Source: JBLHLB01 sp047618505 (GTDB lineage: Bacteria > Planctomycetota > UBA1135 > GCA-002686595). From it: 5,875 nucleotides of DNA. Position 1 is the stretch's first letter. The number at the start of each line of letters is the position of its first letter. Made by a program: the position numbers and the translations under genes. The notes below the pieces were generated by a model. That model did not search any database. It saw only the letters and a list, made by a program, of their open reading frames with translations, and was not told the DNA's origin. Positions 1 to 5,241 of the stretch are shown here, in pieces. Location: the NCBI GenBank assembly GCA_047618505.1, contig JBLHLB010000273.1, forward strand, positions 1 to 5,875, in the 5' to 3' direction.

Positions 1-566
1 TCGATTCAGAGGAAGTCATCTCCTATGAGATGGGCTACCGCGAAATCATCACTGAGGAGCTCAGCGCGGACGTGGCGATCTTCTTCAACCAGTACGATGA
101 CCTGCGGGTGGAAGTGCTTGGCGGTGCAGGCAACATCATCACGGTCAACGAAGGCGAAGCTTCTACCCATGGAGCAGAAGTTGCCGTGGACTGGAAGCCC
201 TCGGATAAGTGGAGCGTTCGTTCTGCCTACTCCTTTGAAACAGGTGACTACGAGTTCAAGCCCACGGGCGAGAACCTCGGTACGGAAGAAGAATCACCGA
301 AGCACTCCGGCAGCATCCGCTCGTTCTATGACATCAGCGAAGCCTGGGAACTCGACCTGGGGATTTACGCCGTCGAAGGTCTAGGCGACTTCCTGCGCCG
401 GGCCGAATACGTCCGGGCCGACATGCGCTTGGGCTATCGACCCAATGAGAATTTCAATATCTACGCCGGCATCCAGGGCATGACCCAGGACAACTGGACC
501 GAGTACGACCCTAGTTTCGGTACGCGCCGGACGTCGCTGTTCTTCGGCATGGACTGGACTCCCTGA
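1..566 (+). CDS. TonB-dependent outer-membrane receptor, C-terminal part (5' end outside window)
   Basis: The reading frame is open from the left edge (first full codon at position 3) and ends at TGA 564-566, giving the last 187 residues. It starts with a segment of the type SEEVISYEMGYR followed by FFNQYDDLR. In TonB-dependent receptors this is the late-barrel region, where an E-x-G-Y/R strand is followed by a 'FYNDYDDL'-like strand. The rest alternates short amphipathic strands with polar turns, as in a 22-stranded barrel. The plug domain and TonB box lie outside the window. Known for the family: energy-dependent uptake of siderophores, cobalamin, sugars or metals across the outer membrane. 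The substrate cannot be told from this end. The protein ends FFGMDWTP, so its last aromatic residue is third from the end rather than the usual terminal Phe or Trp. No related gene follows it; a terminator-like hairpin separates it from the next unit. Confidence 0.85.
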   Translation, partial: DSEEVISYEMGYREIITEELSADVAIFFNQYDDLRVEVLGGAGNIITVNEGEASTHGAEVAVDWKPSDKWSVRSAYSFETGDYEFKPTGENLGTEEESPKHSGSIRSFYDISEAWELDLGIYAVEGLGDFLRRAEYVRADMRLGYRPNENFNIYAGIQGMTQDNWTEYDPSFGTRRTSLFFGMDWTP

Positions 567-598
567 GGTCGAGTAGGCCCCGGTCGGAGTGATTCGGC

Positions 599-630
599 AG
601 GCATCCTCAACTTCGGATGCCTTGGTCTTT
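599..630 (+). terminator. Rho-independent-like terminator of the receptor gene
   Basis: A perfect 8-bp inverted repeat (AGGCATCC at 599-606, GGATGCCT at 615-622) encloses an 8-nt loop. The moderately T-rich stretch TGGTCTTT (623-630) follows. It lies 33 nt after the receptor stop codon and before the sigma-28-type promoter, which suits a terminator separating two units. The T tract is weak, so efficiency is uncertain. Confidence 0.55.
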
Positions 631-760
631 GGGGCGGGCACGCCGTCTGGGGTGGGGCGTGTTCTCAAATGTGGAGTGTAGAAAACGGCCTCCAGGGGAG
701 AGCCAAGGCTGTTTTGCCGGCACATCAGGTGAACCAGCGCTCCATCGTTGTCGGAGGCGG

Positions 761-787
761 TAAAGGATTCACCCCGCCGTCCGATAA
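761..787 (+). promoter_or_regulatory. Sigma-28 (FliA)-type flagellar promoter
   Basis: The -35 box TAAAGGAT (761-768) is followed by 11 nt and the -10 box TCCGATAA (780-787). The FliA consensus is TAAAGTTT-N11-GCCGATAA, equivalent to TAAA-N15-GCCGATAA. The spacing is exact, TAAA is intact, and the -10 box matches 7 of 8 positions. Transcription would start near 794. That leaves a leader of about 20 nt carrying GAGG (801-804) before the ATG at 814. The position directly before a flagellar-type gene makes a chance match unlikely. No transcription data are available here. Confidence 0.75.
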
Positions 788-800
788 CAGGGTCGGGCCC

Positions 801-804
801 GAGG
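801..804 (+). promoter_or_regulatory. Ribosome binding site deciding the ATG 814 start
   Basis: GAGG lies 9 nt before ATG 814 and downstream of the predicted sigma-28 start site near 794. The alternative in-frame TTG at 748 lies upstream of the promoter and has only a distant AGGTGA (727-732), 15 nt away. This favours ATG 814 as the translation start. Confidence 0.55.
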
Positions 805-813
805 CCCACCCCC

Positions 814-1905
814 ATGGATCCTATACCCGCAGCAGCGGCCACCAACGGCCTCCGCCCGCCCCCGAGCGTGCTTCAACCGGACCTTTCTCAGGTGATGCGA
901 GACGGTCGTGTGGTGCTCGCCACGATCATGGAGAGCGATACACCGGGAACCCTTAGCCTTGCCATTGGGCGTCACAGAGTGGCCGTGGTGAGCGACGTTC
1001 GCTTCGAGCTTGGTCAGCAAATCCTTGCACAGGTTGCCCAGGGGCCCGACGGCATCATCCTCAACCTCTTGAGCCAGATTGGTGCCGGTGAAATTCCCCT
1101 GCTGGGGGCCCTGCGCAGCGTCATTGGAGATGATCGCCCGGTGGGTCAGTTGCTTAAGGAGCTGGCCAACCGTCTGCGGGCCGGGCTTCCGCAGGCCGGT
1201 AAGGACAGTGGGGCGCTGACGGACCTGTTGACCAAGTTGGAAAATGAGCTGCTCGACTCCGCTACCGACGGCGATGCTCTACGTAAGGCCCTCCAGGGAT
1301 CCGCACTCCGCCACGAAGCGGCGCTCCTCAAGGCCGCCAATGAAGGCGCCGACCCCGCGGTCTTTGCCCACCTCGCCACGAGCTTCAAGGGACGCCTCAT
1401 CGGGATGCATAAGACTCTTCCGGAGGGCAGCCTAAGGGAGGCGATTCACCATGCCCTGGCCGGGCTCGAGGCCGAACAACTCCTCAACGCTGCGCGTCAG
1501 GAATCGGGTGATGCTCTGATTTGGAGCTTCCCGTACTCCGACGGTTCCGCCTGGACGACGGTGCGCTTGGCAATCCACGAACGTGAACAGGGGTCAGGTG
1601 AGGAAGAGGAGGAAGAGAGCGCTCAGCGCTTGGTGCTTGGCGTGTCCTTTTCGCAGCTGGGGCCAATCCGGGTCGACATCCTGCGCGCCAAGGATCGCAC
1701 CAGCGTGCGCCTCCTGGTGGAACGAGATGACATCGCTGAACGGCTGACCCGGGACTCCGAACAAATTGCGAAGCTCCTGGGCGACGGTAAGCGCGAGATC
1801 GCGATCACTGCTCGCCTAGGCTCGTCCGAAGAATTAGCCCTAGAGGTGCAGGCCCGCGATGTGCCTTATCTGCGTGATCACCACGTCTTGGACTTGGCCG
1901 GATGA
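814..1905 (+). CDS. Flagellar hook-length control (FliK)-like protein
   Basis: The product is 363 residues from ATG 814; a TTG at 748 would add 22. Residues about 29-88 form a beta-rich region (GRVVLATI, LSLAIGRHRVAVV, LGQQILAQV, GIILNLL), as seen at the N-terminus of many FliK-like proteins paired with FhlB. A helical middle follows (about 95-230). The C-terminal region (about 232-335) resembles the FliK substrate-specificity-switch domain (Flg_hook). It contains VSFSQLGPIRVDI, RTSVRLLVERDDIAERL and a final IAKLLGDG, corresponding to the family pattern L..LG.i.v.i, v.v.f.ae, l..L...G. An acidic run of six Glu (263-268) sits in a loop within this domain. Known for the family: FliK measures hook length and triggers the export gate to switch from hook to filament substrates. 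The gene is overlapped by an FlhB-domain gene, its expected partner type. I infer a FliK-like role; whether it is the main FliK or a paralogue cannot be decided without the rest of the flagellar cluster. Confidence 0.75.
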   Translation: MDPIPAAAATNGLRPPPSVLQPDLSQVMRDGRVVLATIMESDTPGTLSLAIGRHRVAVVSDVRFELGQQILAQVAQGPDGIILNLLSQIGAGEIPLLGALRSVIGDDRPVGQLLKELANRLRAGLPQAGKDSGALTDLLTKLENELLDSATDGDALRKALQGSALRHEAALLKAANEGADPAVFAHLATSFKGRLIGMHKTLPEGSLREAIHHALAGLEAEQLLNAARQESGDALIWSFPYSDGSAWTTVRLAIHEREQGSGEEEEEESAQRLVLGVSFSQLGPIRVDILRAKDRTSVRLLVERDDIAERLTRDSEQIAKLLGDGKREIAITARLGSSEELALEVQARDVPYLRDHHVLDLAG

Positions 1906-2273
1906 GCGAGACCTCCCACACCCGAAAGGACTCCCGGGGCCCGCTGCCCGCCGGGTTTGCCCATGGGGCCAATCCCCAGCCGATCGTACTCAAGGCTGCG
2001 CGGCGGGCCGTTGCCCTGCGCTACAGCCAGGAGAAAGACGGCGCCCCGAGGGTTGTGGCCCAGGGCATCGGCGATGTTGCGGAGCGGATCCTTGAAGCTG
2101 CCAAGGAGAACAATGTGCCCGTGCGTGAGGATGGCGACCTCCTGGAGCTGCTTTCCATCTGTGACACAGGAGAGGAGATCCCCGCGGAGCTCTATTCCTC
2201 GGTGGCTGAACTCCTGAGTTACCTCTGGAGGCTGAACGAAGAGCTGCGTCCGGCCTGCGACGGGAAGGGTTAG
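1902..2273 (+). CDS. FhlB-like protein: free-standing FlhB cytoplasmic C-terminal domain homologue
   Basis: This 123-residue soluble protein has no membrane segments, whereas full FlhB has about 350-380 residues and four. Residues about 31-112 follow the FlhB/EscU/YscU C-terminal domain: RAVALRYSQEKDGAPRVVAQG (split here as RAVALRY and APRVVAQG), then DVAERILEAAKENNVPV, then a short helix, then GEEIPAELYSSVAELLSYLWRL. These correspond to the family's AVALkY, aP.VvAkG, a..Ir..A.e..vPi, and g..IP.elY.aVAevLayvyrl. The autocleavage NPTH motif that directly precedes AVAL in FlhB is replaced by KAAR, so cleavage is not expected. An unrelated NPQP occurs at 24-27. The first 30 residues look disordered. 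The start overlaps the previous stop by ATGA, implying translational coupling to the FliK-like gene. The family (often named FhlB or YlqH) is regularly found beside FliK-like genes; its exact role is poorly defined. Confidence 0.85.
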   Translation: MSETSHTRKDSRGPLPAGFAHGANPQPIVLKAARRAVALRYSQEKDGAPRVVAQGIGDVAERILEAAKENNVPVREDGDLLELLSICDTGEEIPAELYSSVAELLSYLWRLNEELRPACDGKG

Positions 2274-2282
2274 AATGCGCAC

Positions 2283-3383
2283 ATGCATCCCCGTCCGCTG
2301 CTTGCGCTGACCCTTGGCGACCCCGCCGGGATTGGTCCCGAAATCGTTCTCGGAGCCCTGGCGAATCCCGCGGTTCGCGCCGTAGCTCGCTTCGTTCTTA
2401 TCGGTCACCCGGACCTGCGCCGGGATTTCCAGGCGGCATGGAAGGACAGTGTGAGCGACGCACAGCAAGACGAGTGGAAACTGGGCGTTGCCGGCCGGTC
2501 GATTTGCGAGGACGAGCTCCCGCCGGACTCCGTCAACGCCAAGTCCTTCGCCGGGGCGCTGGCCCAAAGCTTCCCCACGGGTGAATTTAATTGCACCTGG
2601 GTGGACGTGGAAACGCCCGGTGGCTGGAGCATGGCCGCGCCCCAGGCAATTGGCGGACGAGCAGCACTCGCCGCCCTACGTGTGGGCGCTGCCCTGGCCC
2701 AGGCGGGCGTCGTAGACGCTCTCGTCACCGCGCCTGTTTCCAAGGAAGCCCTGCATCTGGCGGGGGAGAAGTGCGAGGGGCAAACGGAGTTGCTCGGTCG
2801 CTGGGCCGGCACGCCGGACCTTCAAATGCTGGCGATTGCCAAGAACCTGCGAGTGCTCTTGTTGACGAGGCACTTGCCCTTGAAAATTGCCCTGGCGCGC
2901 ATCGAACCCGAACTAGTCCTACGCCACCTTCAACTGCTGCACGACGGGTTGCGCTCTCTCGGTTTCGAGCGACCCCGCTTAGCCCTGGCTGGCCTGAATC
3001 CCCACGCCGGTGAAGCGGGCATCCTGGGGCGTGAAGAGCTCGACCTGCTAGCTCCCGCCTTGGCGCAGGCACGCGCCAGCGGACTCGACGTGAGTGGCCC
3101 GGAGTCGCCGGACACCGTTTTCTATCGAGCCAGTACCGGACGCTTCGACGGCGTTCTAGCCCTCTATCACGACCAAGCATTCATCCCCGTCAAACTTCAC
3201 GCGCCGGACGACGGTTTGACCGTTCTCCTAGGACTGCCCTACCTGCGCGTAAGTCCCGCCCACGGAACTGCCTTCGACATCGCTGGCCAGGGGAAAGCGC
3301 GGGCGGGAAACCATGTGACTGCGATTCTGCGCGCAGCGGAGTGGGCTACCGCGCGTGTTGTGAACGAGGGTTGTAGGTCTTAG
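2283..3383 (+). CDS. pdxA: 4-hydroxythreonine-4-phosphate dehydrogenase (PdxA)
   Basis: PdxA oxidises 4-phosphohydroxy-L-threonine with NAD; the product decarboxylates and is joined to deoxyxylulose 5-phosphate by PdxJ to give pyridoxine 5'-phosphate, in the cytoplasm. The product has 366 residues, slightly longer than the usual 330. It carries the N-terminal GDPAGIGPE (12-20), DALVTAPVSKEAL (145-157), and the metal histidines H197 (TRHLPL), H241 (GLNPHAGE) and H296 (LYHDQ), equivalent to H166, H211 and H266 of E. coli PdxA. K304 and R322 match the substrate-binding K274 and R292. Two other substrate positions differ: the usual GHTE is GQTE (Q167, E. coli H136), and T313 stands where E. coli has N283. 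A GGGAAGGG tract (2262-2269) precedes the ATG at a rather long distance. Only 9 nt separate it from the FhlB-like gene, so it probably shares that transcript. The stop codon lies within the left end of an inverted-repeat element. The family is certain; the exact substrate is slightly less so. Confidence 0.92.
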   Translation: MHPRPLLALTLGDPAGIGPEIVLGALANPAVRAVARFVLIGHPDLRRDFQAAWKDSVSDAQQDEWKLGVAGRSICEDELPPDSVNAKSFAGALAQSFPTGEFNCTWVDVETPGGWSMAAPQAIGGRAALAALRVGAALAQAGVVDALVTAPVSKEALHLAGEKCEGQTELLGRWAGTPDLQMLAIAKNLRVLLLTRHLPLKIALARIEPELVLRHLQLLHDGLRSLGFERPRLALAGLNPHAGEAGILGREELDLLAPALAQARASGLDVSGPESPDTVFYRASTGRFDGVLALYHDQAFIPVKLHAPDDGLTVLLGLPYLRVSPAHGTAFDIAGQGKARAGNHVTAILRAAEWATARVVNEGCRS

Positions 3384-3403
3384 CAACCCGTTGAATAACA
3401 GCC

Positions 3404-3427
3404 GCTCCCCGCTCGGCTCCCCGCTCG
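3404..3427 (+). repeat. Perfect 12-bp tandem duplication
   Basis: GCTCCCCGCTCG occurs twice head to tail (3404-3415 and 3416-3427) just inside the left inverted repeat of the intergenic element. It is probably a replication-slippage duplication. Confidence 0.85.
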
Positions 3428-3441
3428 ACCTAACGAATCGC

Positions 3442-3457
3442 CTGGCTGCGTTGCCAG
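3442..3457. repeat. Small stem-loop inside the intergenic element
   Basis: CTGGC (3442-3446) and GCCAG (3453-3457) enclose a 6-nt loop. The direct repeat AGAACCACC begins at the end of this hairpin (3456-3464) and recurs at 3471-3479. A similar 5-bp stem, TCGCC/GGCGA, is at 3515-3530. No T-run follows either stem, so they are not convincing terminators. Confidence 0.45.
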
Positions 3458-3484
3458 AACCACCCGCGCTAGAACCACCGGTTT

Positions 3485-3502
3485 AGGTACAGGTACAGCT
3501 AC
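3485..3502 (+). repeat. Hexamer tandem repeat AGGTAC x2 plus AGCTAC
   Basis: Two identical hexamers (AGGTAC, 3485-3496) are followed by a one-mismatch third (AGCTAC, 3497-3502). They lie in the central part of the intergenic element. No function is evident. Confidence 0.6.
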
Positions 3503-3577
3503 ATGGGTAACCTGTCGCCTTGCGTGGCGAGACCGGGAGACCAATCGGGAAGCTGCTGATTCTCAACGGACTGCTTG

Positions 3578-4180
3578 CTAGCGCAGATCTTCCGCGGCGG
3601 CGCGGGCCTCGCGCGCCAAGAGCAGAACCTGCGCTCGGTCCTCTGAATCAGAATAGAGTCTTGCACTGGCTTCGAAGGCCTCTGCTGCCAATTCCCAAGG
3701 TTCGGAGGGACCCCCGGGCCAAGGCAGTTCAGGGTCGCTCTGTGCCCGGGTCAGAAGATAGAAGGCGCGTATTCTCGCAAGGCTAGCTGGGCTGTCACAG
3801 CGCTCCTGCCCACGCTCAAAGATCTCGAGGGCGGCACGTACCCAGGCCAGTCGCACCGCGGGATCCTCCTCGCTCGCCGGAGAGGCCAAGAGCGTGCCCA
3901 CTAGAGTGCCATAGCGCTCCCAACCGAAACCGTCTCGCGGGTCCAGGCTTACAGCGCGTTCCGCCAGGAGGATGGCGCGCGACTCTTCCCCAGCAACGAT
4001 TGCTCGTTGGGCCGCGATCCAGGTGATGTCCTTGGCGAGGTCGGCGAAGGGGCCGAGAAGTCGGCCGGGGCCTGTGTTGGAATCCCCGGCGTTCCGTTCC
4101 GCCTTGCCCATTTGTGCACCGAGCAGAATCAAACCGAGACCGGCGATACACAGGAAACCTCTGACTGTTGACGGACGCAC
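3578..4180 (-). CDS. Membrane-anchored TPR-like protein of the ABC transporter operon
   Basis: The product has 200 residues from a GTG start (4180-4178) with a good AGGGAG ribosome site 5 nt upstream. Residues about 8-23 (FLCIAGLGLILLGAQM) form one hydrophobic segment after Arg residues, so a signal anchor or uncleaved signal is likely. There is no lipobox: the Cys at 11 lies inside the hydrophobic segment. Residues about 57-96 fit a TPR-like helical hairpin (AAQRAIVAGEESRAILLAERAVSLDPRDGFGWERYG). The remainder is mostly helical and rich in Ala, Glu and Arg, ending in EAFEASARLY and AREARAAAEDL. The GTG shares its G with the TAG stop of the permease gene, so the two are translationally coupled. 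I do not recognise a named family. An accessory or scaffold role for the exporter is inferred from position only. The stop codon lies in the right end of the inverted-repeat element. Confidence 0.75.
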   Translation of the reverse strand: MRPSTVRGFLCIAGLGLILLGAQMGKAERNAGDSNTGPGRLLGPFADLAKDITWIAAQRAIVAGEESRAILLAERAVSLDPRDGFGWERYGTLVGTLLASPASEEDPAVRLAWVRAALEIFERGQERCDSPASLARIRAFYLLTRAQSDPELPWPGGPSEPWELAAEAFEASARLYSDSEDRAQVLLLAREARAAAEDLR

Positions 4181-5241
4181 TAGGACTCCCTGCGCCTGCC
4201 GCGCGCTGCCGCGGCCAAGCCGAGTCCCAAGAGGATCGCTCCCAGAAGAACCGCCGCTTCAGGGAACGTCATGGCCGGCGGAACATCGCCCGTGAGAAGA
4301 CTCCCGATGCGCGCACCGGGAAGACCGTGGAGGCCGAGCAACGCTGGTGTCAGGCCAAGGGACAAGACTCCCAAGCTCGCAATCCAGGCCTGCATCCAGG
4401 TCCCCAGGCCAAGGGCCAAGGCACAGGCAGCCAGAAGCGAAAGGGCGCCGCTCGCGAAGAGGCGCAGGCTCGCCGATCGCTCCCCAAGGGGTGCCGCCAA
4501 GTGAAGGGCTATGCTGCTTGCGGGCACGATCGCAACGGCGCCTTCGTCCGCCCTCCCTATTTCTAGGGTGCGCGTCTTTCCCCGGCCTAGGGGCAGCGAG
4601 AGGCGAGCGCGGCCGTCTAGCAAGACCCGAACCGTTTCACCGCTGGATTCATCCGCGTCCACGTGGGCACTGAAACTCGTGGAGCGAGCTTCCCACGGCA
4701 AGGCGACGACGTCGACGAGGAGGCGAGCGCGTGGATCCTGGGCCTGTTCCAAGAGTCCTTCGTCCAGGGGGATTTCCCAACGGGCGCCGCTGCGCTCCAC
4801 TAGACGAATCGAAGGATTCTCAAAGTTCGCCGCCGGACTGAGAGCTTCGCCTGACCCGCCGGCGGCGAGCTCCGCGGATATTGCGCCGAGGACGAGCAGG
4901 ATCATGCCCGCGGACGCGACACCGCACCAGGTGGCGAGCACGTCGATCGAACGGGGGAGGGCGGAGGCGCTAAACAGATCGCCTTCCAGGGAACGAGCTG
5001 CGTTCGCCGCTGAGGCCGCCCGTGGGATGCACAACAAAGTCACGATCAAGCCGGTCAACATCCACAGTCGCGAACGGGCCAGCATGCGGCCCAAAGACGC
5101 GGTGTCACCGGTGACCGCTTCGGGCATGCTCGCCCCCGGTAGGATGGCCATGGTGAAGACGATCACTACGCCGAGCAAGAGCGGCCAGCCCAGGCTTCGA
5201 CGCAAGGCAAGACGCGCTAGGGCAAGAGCGACTCGTATCAC
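4180..5241 (-). CDS. ABC transporter membrane subunit (ABC-2-like) with large extracytoplasmic domain
   Basis: The product has 353 residues from a GTG start (5241-5239). AGGGG lies 11 nt upstream, and the start overlaps the ATPase stop as GTGA. Hydrophobic segments are predicted near 18-35, 58-73, 101-124, 258-283, 284-304 and 328-346. The segment between 3 and 4 (about 125-257) is a soluble, beta-prone domain, probably outside the cytoplasmic membrane. Between segments 2 and 3, SLEGDLFSASALPRSIDVL resembles the E-G-T-L-x-x-L-L-x-x-P-x-S-R stretch of ABC-2 permeases, which contacts the ATPase. The C-terminus is Arg-rich and cytoplasmic. Its link to a GldA-type ATPase makes it the membrane half of an exporter-like complex. 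The substrate is unknown, and the sequence is too divergent for a confident family name. Confidence 0.75.
   Translation of the reverse strand: MIRVALALARLALRRSLGWPLLLGVVIVFTMAILPGASMPEAVTGDTASLGRMLARSRLWMLTGLIVTLLCIPRAASAANAARSLEGDLFSASALPRSIDVLATWCGVASAGMILLVLGAISAELAAGGSGEALSPAANFENPSIRLVERSGARWEIPLDEGLLEQAQDPRARLLVDVVALPWEARSTSFSAHVDADESSGETVRVLLDGRARLSLPLGRGKTRTLEIGRADEGAVAIVPASSIALHLAAPLGERSASLRLFASGALSLLAACALALGLGTWMQAWIASLGVLSLGLTPALLGLHGLPGARIGSLLTGDVPPAMTFPEAAVLLGAILLGLGLAAAARGRRRES
4186..4191 (-). promoter_or_regulatory. Ribosome binding site for the TPR-like gene
   Basis: On the minus strand AGGGAG is followed by 5 nt and the GTG at 4180. This supports the GTG start, which shares one base with the preceding TAG stop codon. 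Confidence 0.6.

Larger units (their letters stand above)
3381..3580. repeat. MITE-like element with imperfect terminal inverted repeats between convergent genes
   Basis: The left end read on plus (3382-3411) and the right end read on minus (3575-3546) align as imperfect inverted repeats. About 23 of 30 positions are identical with one gap on each side. Shared blocks are AGCA, CCGTTGA, CAGC and GCT. The core resembles the 'CTAGCAGCCCGTTGA' ends I recall from intergenic repeats in several GC-rich bacterial groups; that recollection is not checked. Both ends include a TAG that is the stop codon of the adjoining gene (pdxA at 3381-3383; the minus-strand gene at 3580-3578). There is no credible coding frame and no transposase. 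I infer a non-autonomous mobile repeat or transposon remnant. Alternatively it is a structured 3' end shared by the two convergent genes. Confidence 0.55.

Noticed and set aside
635..660. Possible sigma-54 promoter (GGGCAC ... )
   Set aside because: The -24 GG is present, but no TTGC lies at the required distance in the -12 element.
748..813. N-terminal extension of the FliK-like gene from TTG 748
   Set aside because: It would be translated from upstream of the predicted sigma-28 transcript start, uses a rare start codon without a well-placed ribosome site, and adds residues with no domain match.
381..845. Minus-strand open frame of 154 codons across the receptor end and the intergenic region
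   Set aside because: It runs antisense through receptor coding sequence, the terminator hairpin and the sigma-28 promoter. Its composition is low-information and no recognisable motif is present.
1925..1985. NPQP in the FhlB-like protein as a variant NPTH cleavage site
   Set aside because: In FlhB the NPTH directly precedes the AVAL strand. Here NPQP lies about nine residues too early, and the equivalent position is KAAR.
3428..3488. Integron attC-like site (ACCTAAC ... GGTTTAGGT)
   Set aside because: The left box fits RYYYAAC, but the right box has an extra T against GTTRRRY. The intervening DNA does not form the long paired arm of an attC site, and there is no integrase or cassette array.
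3520..3786. Plus-strand 88-codon open frame starting in the intergenic element
   Set aside because: Most of it is antisense to the TPR-like gene. It has no ribosome site of note, and its Arg/Pro-rich translation has no motif.
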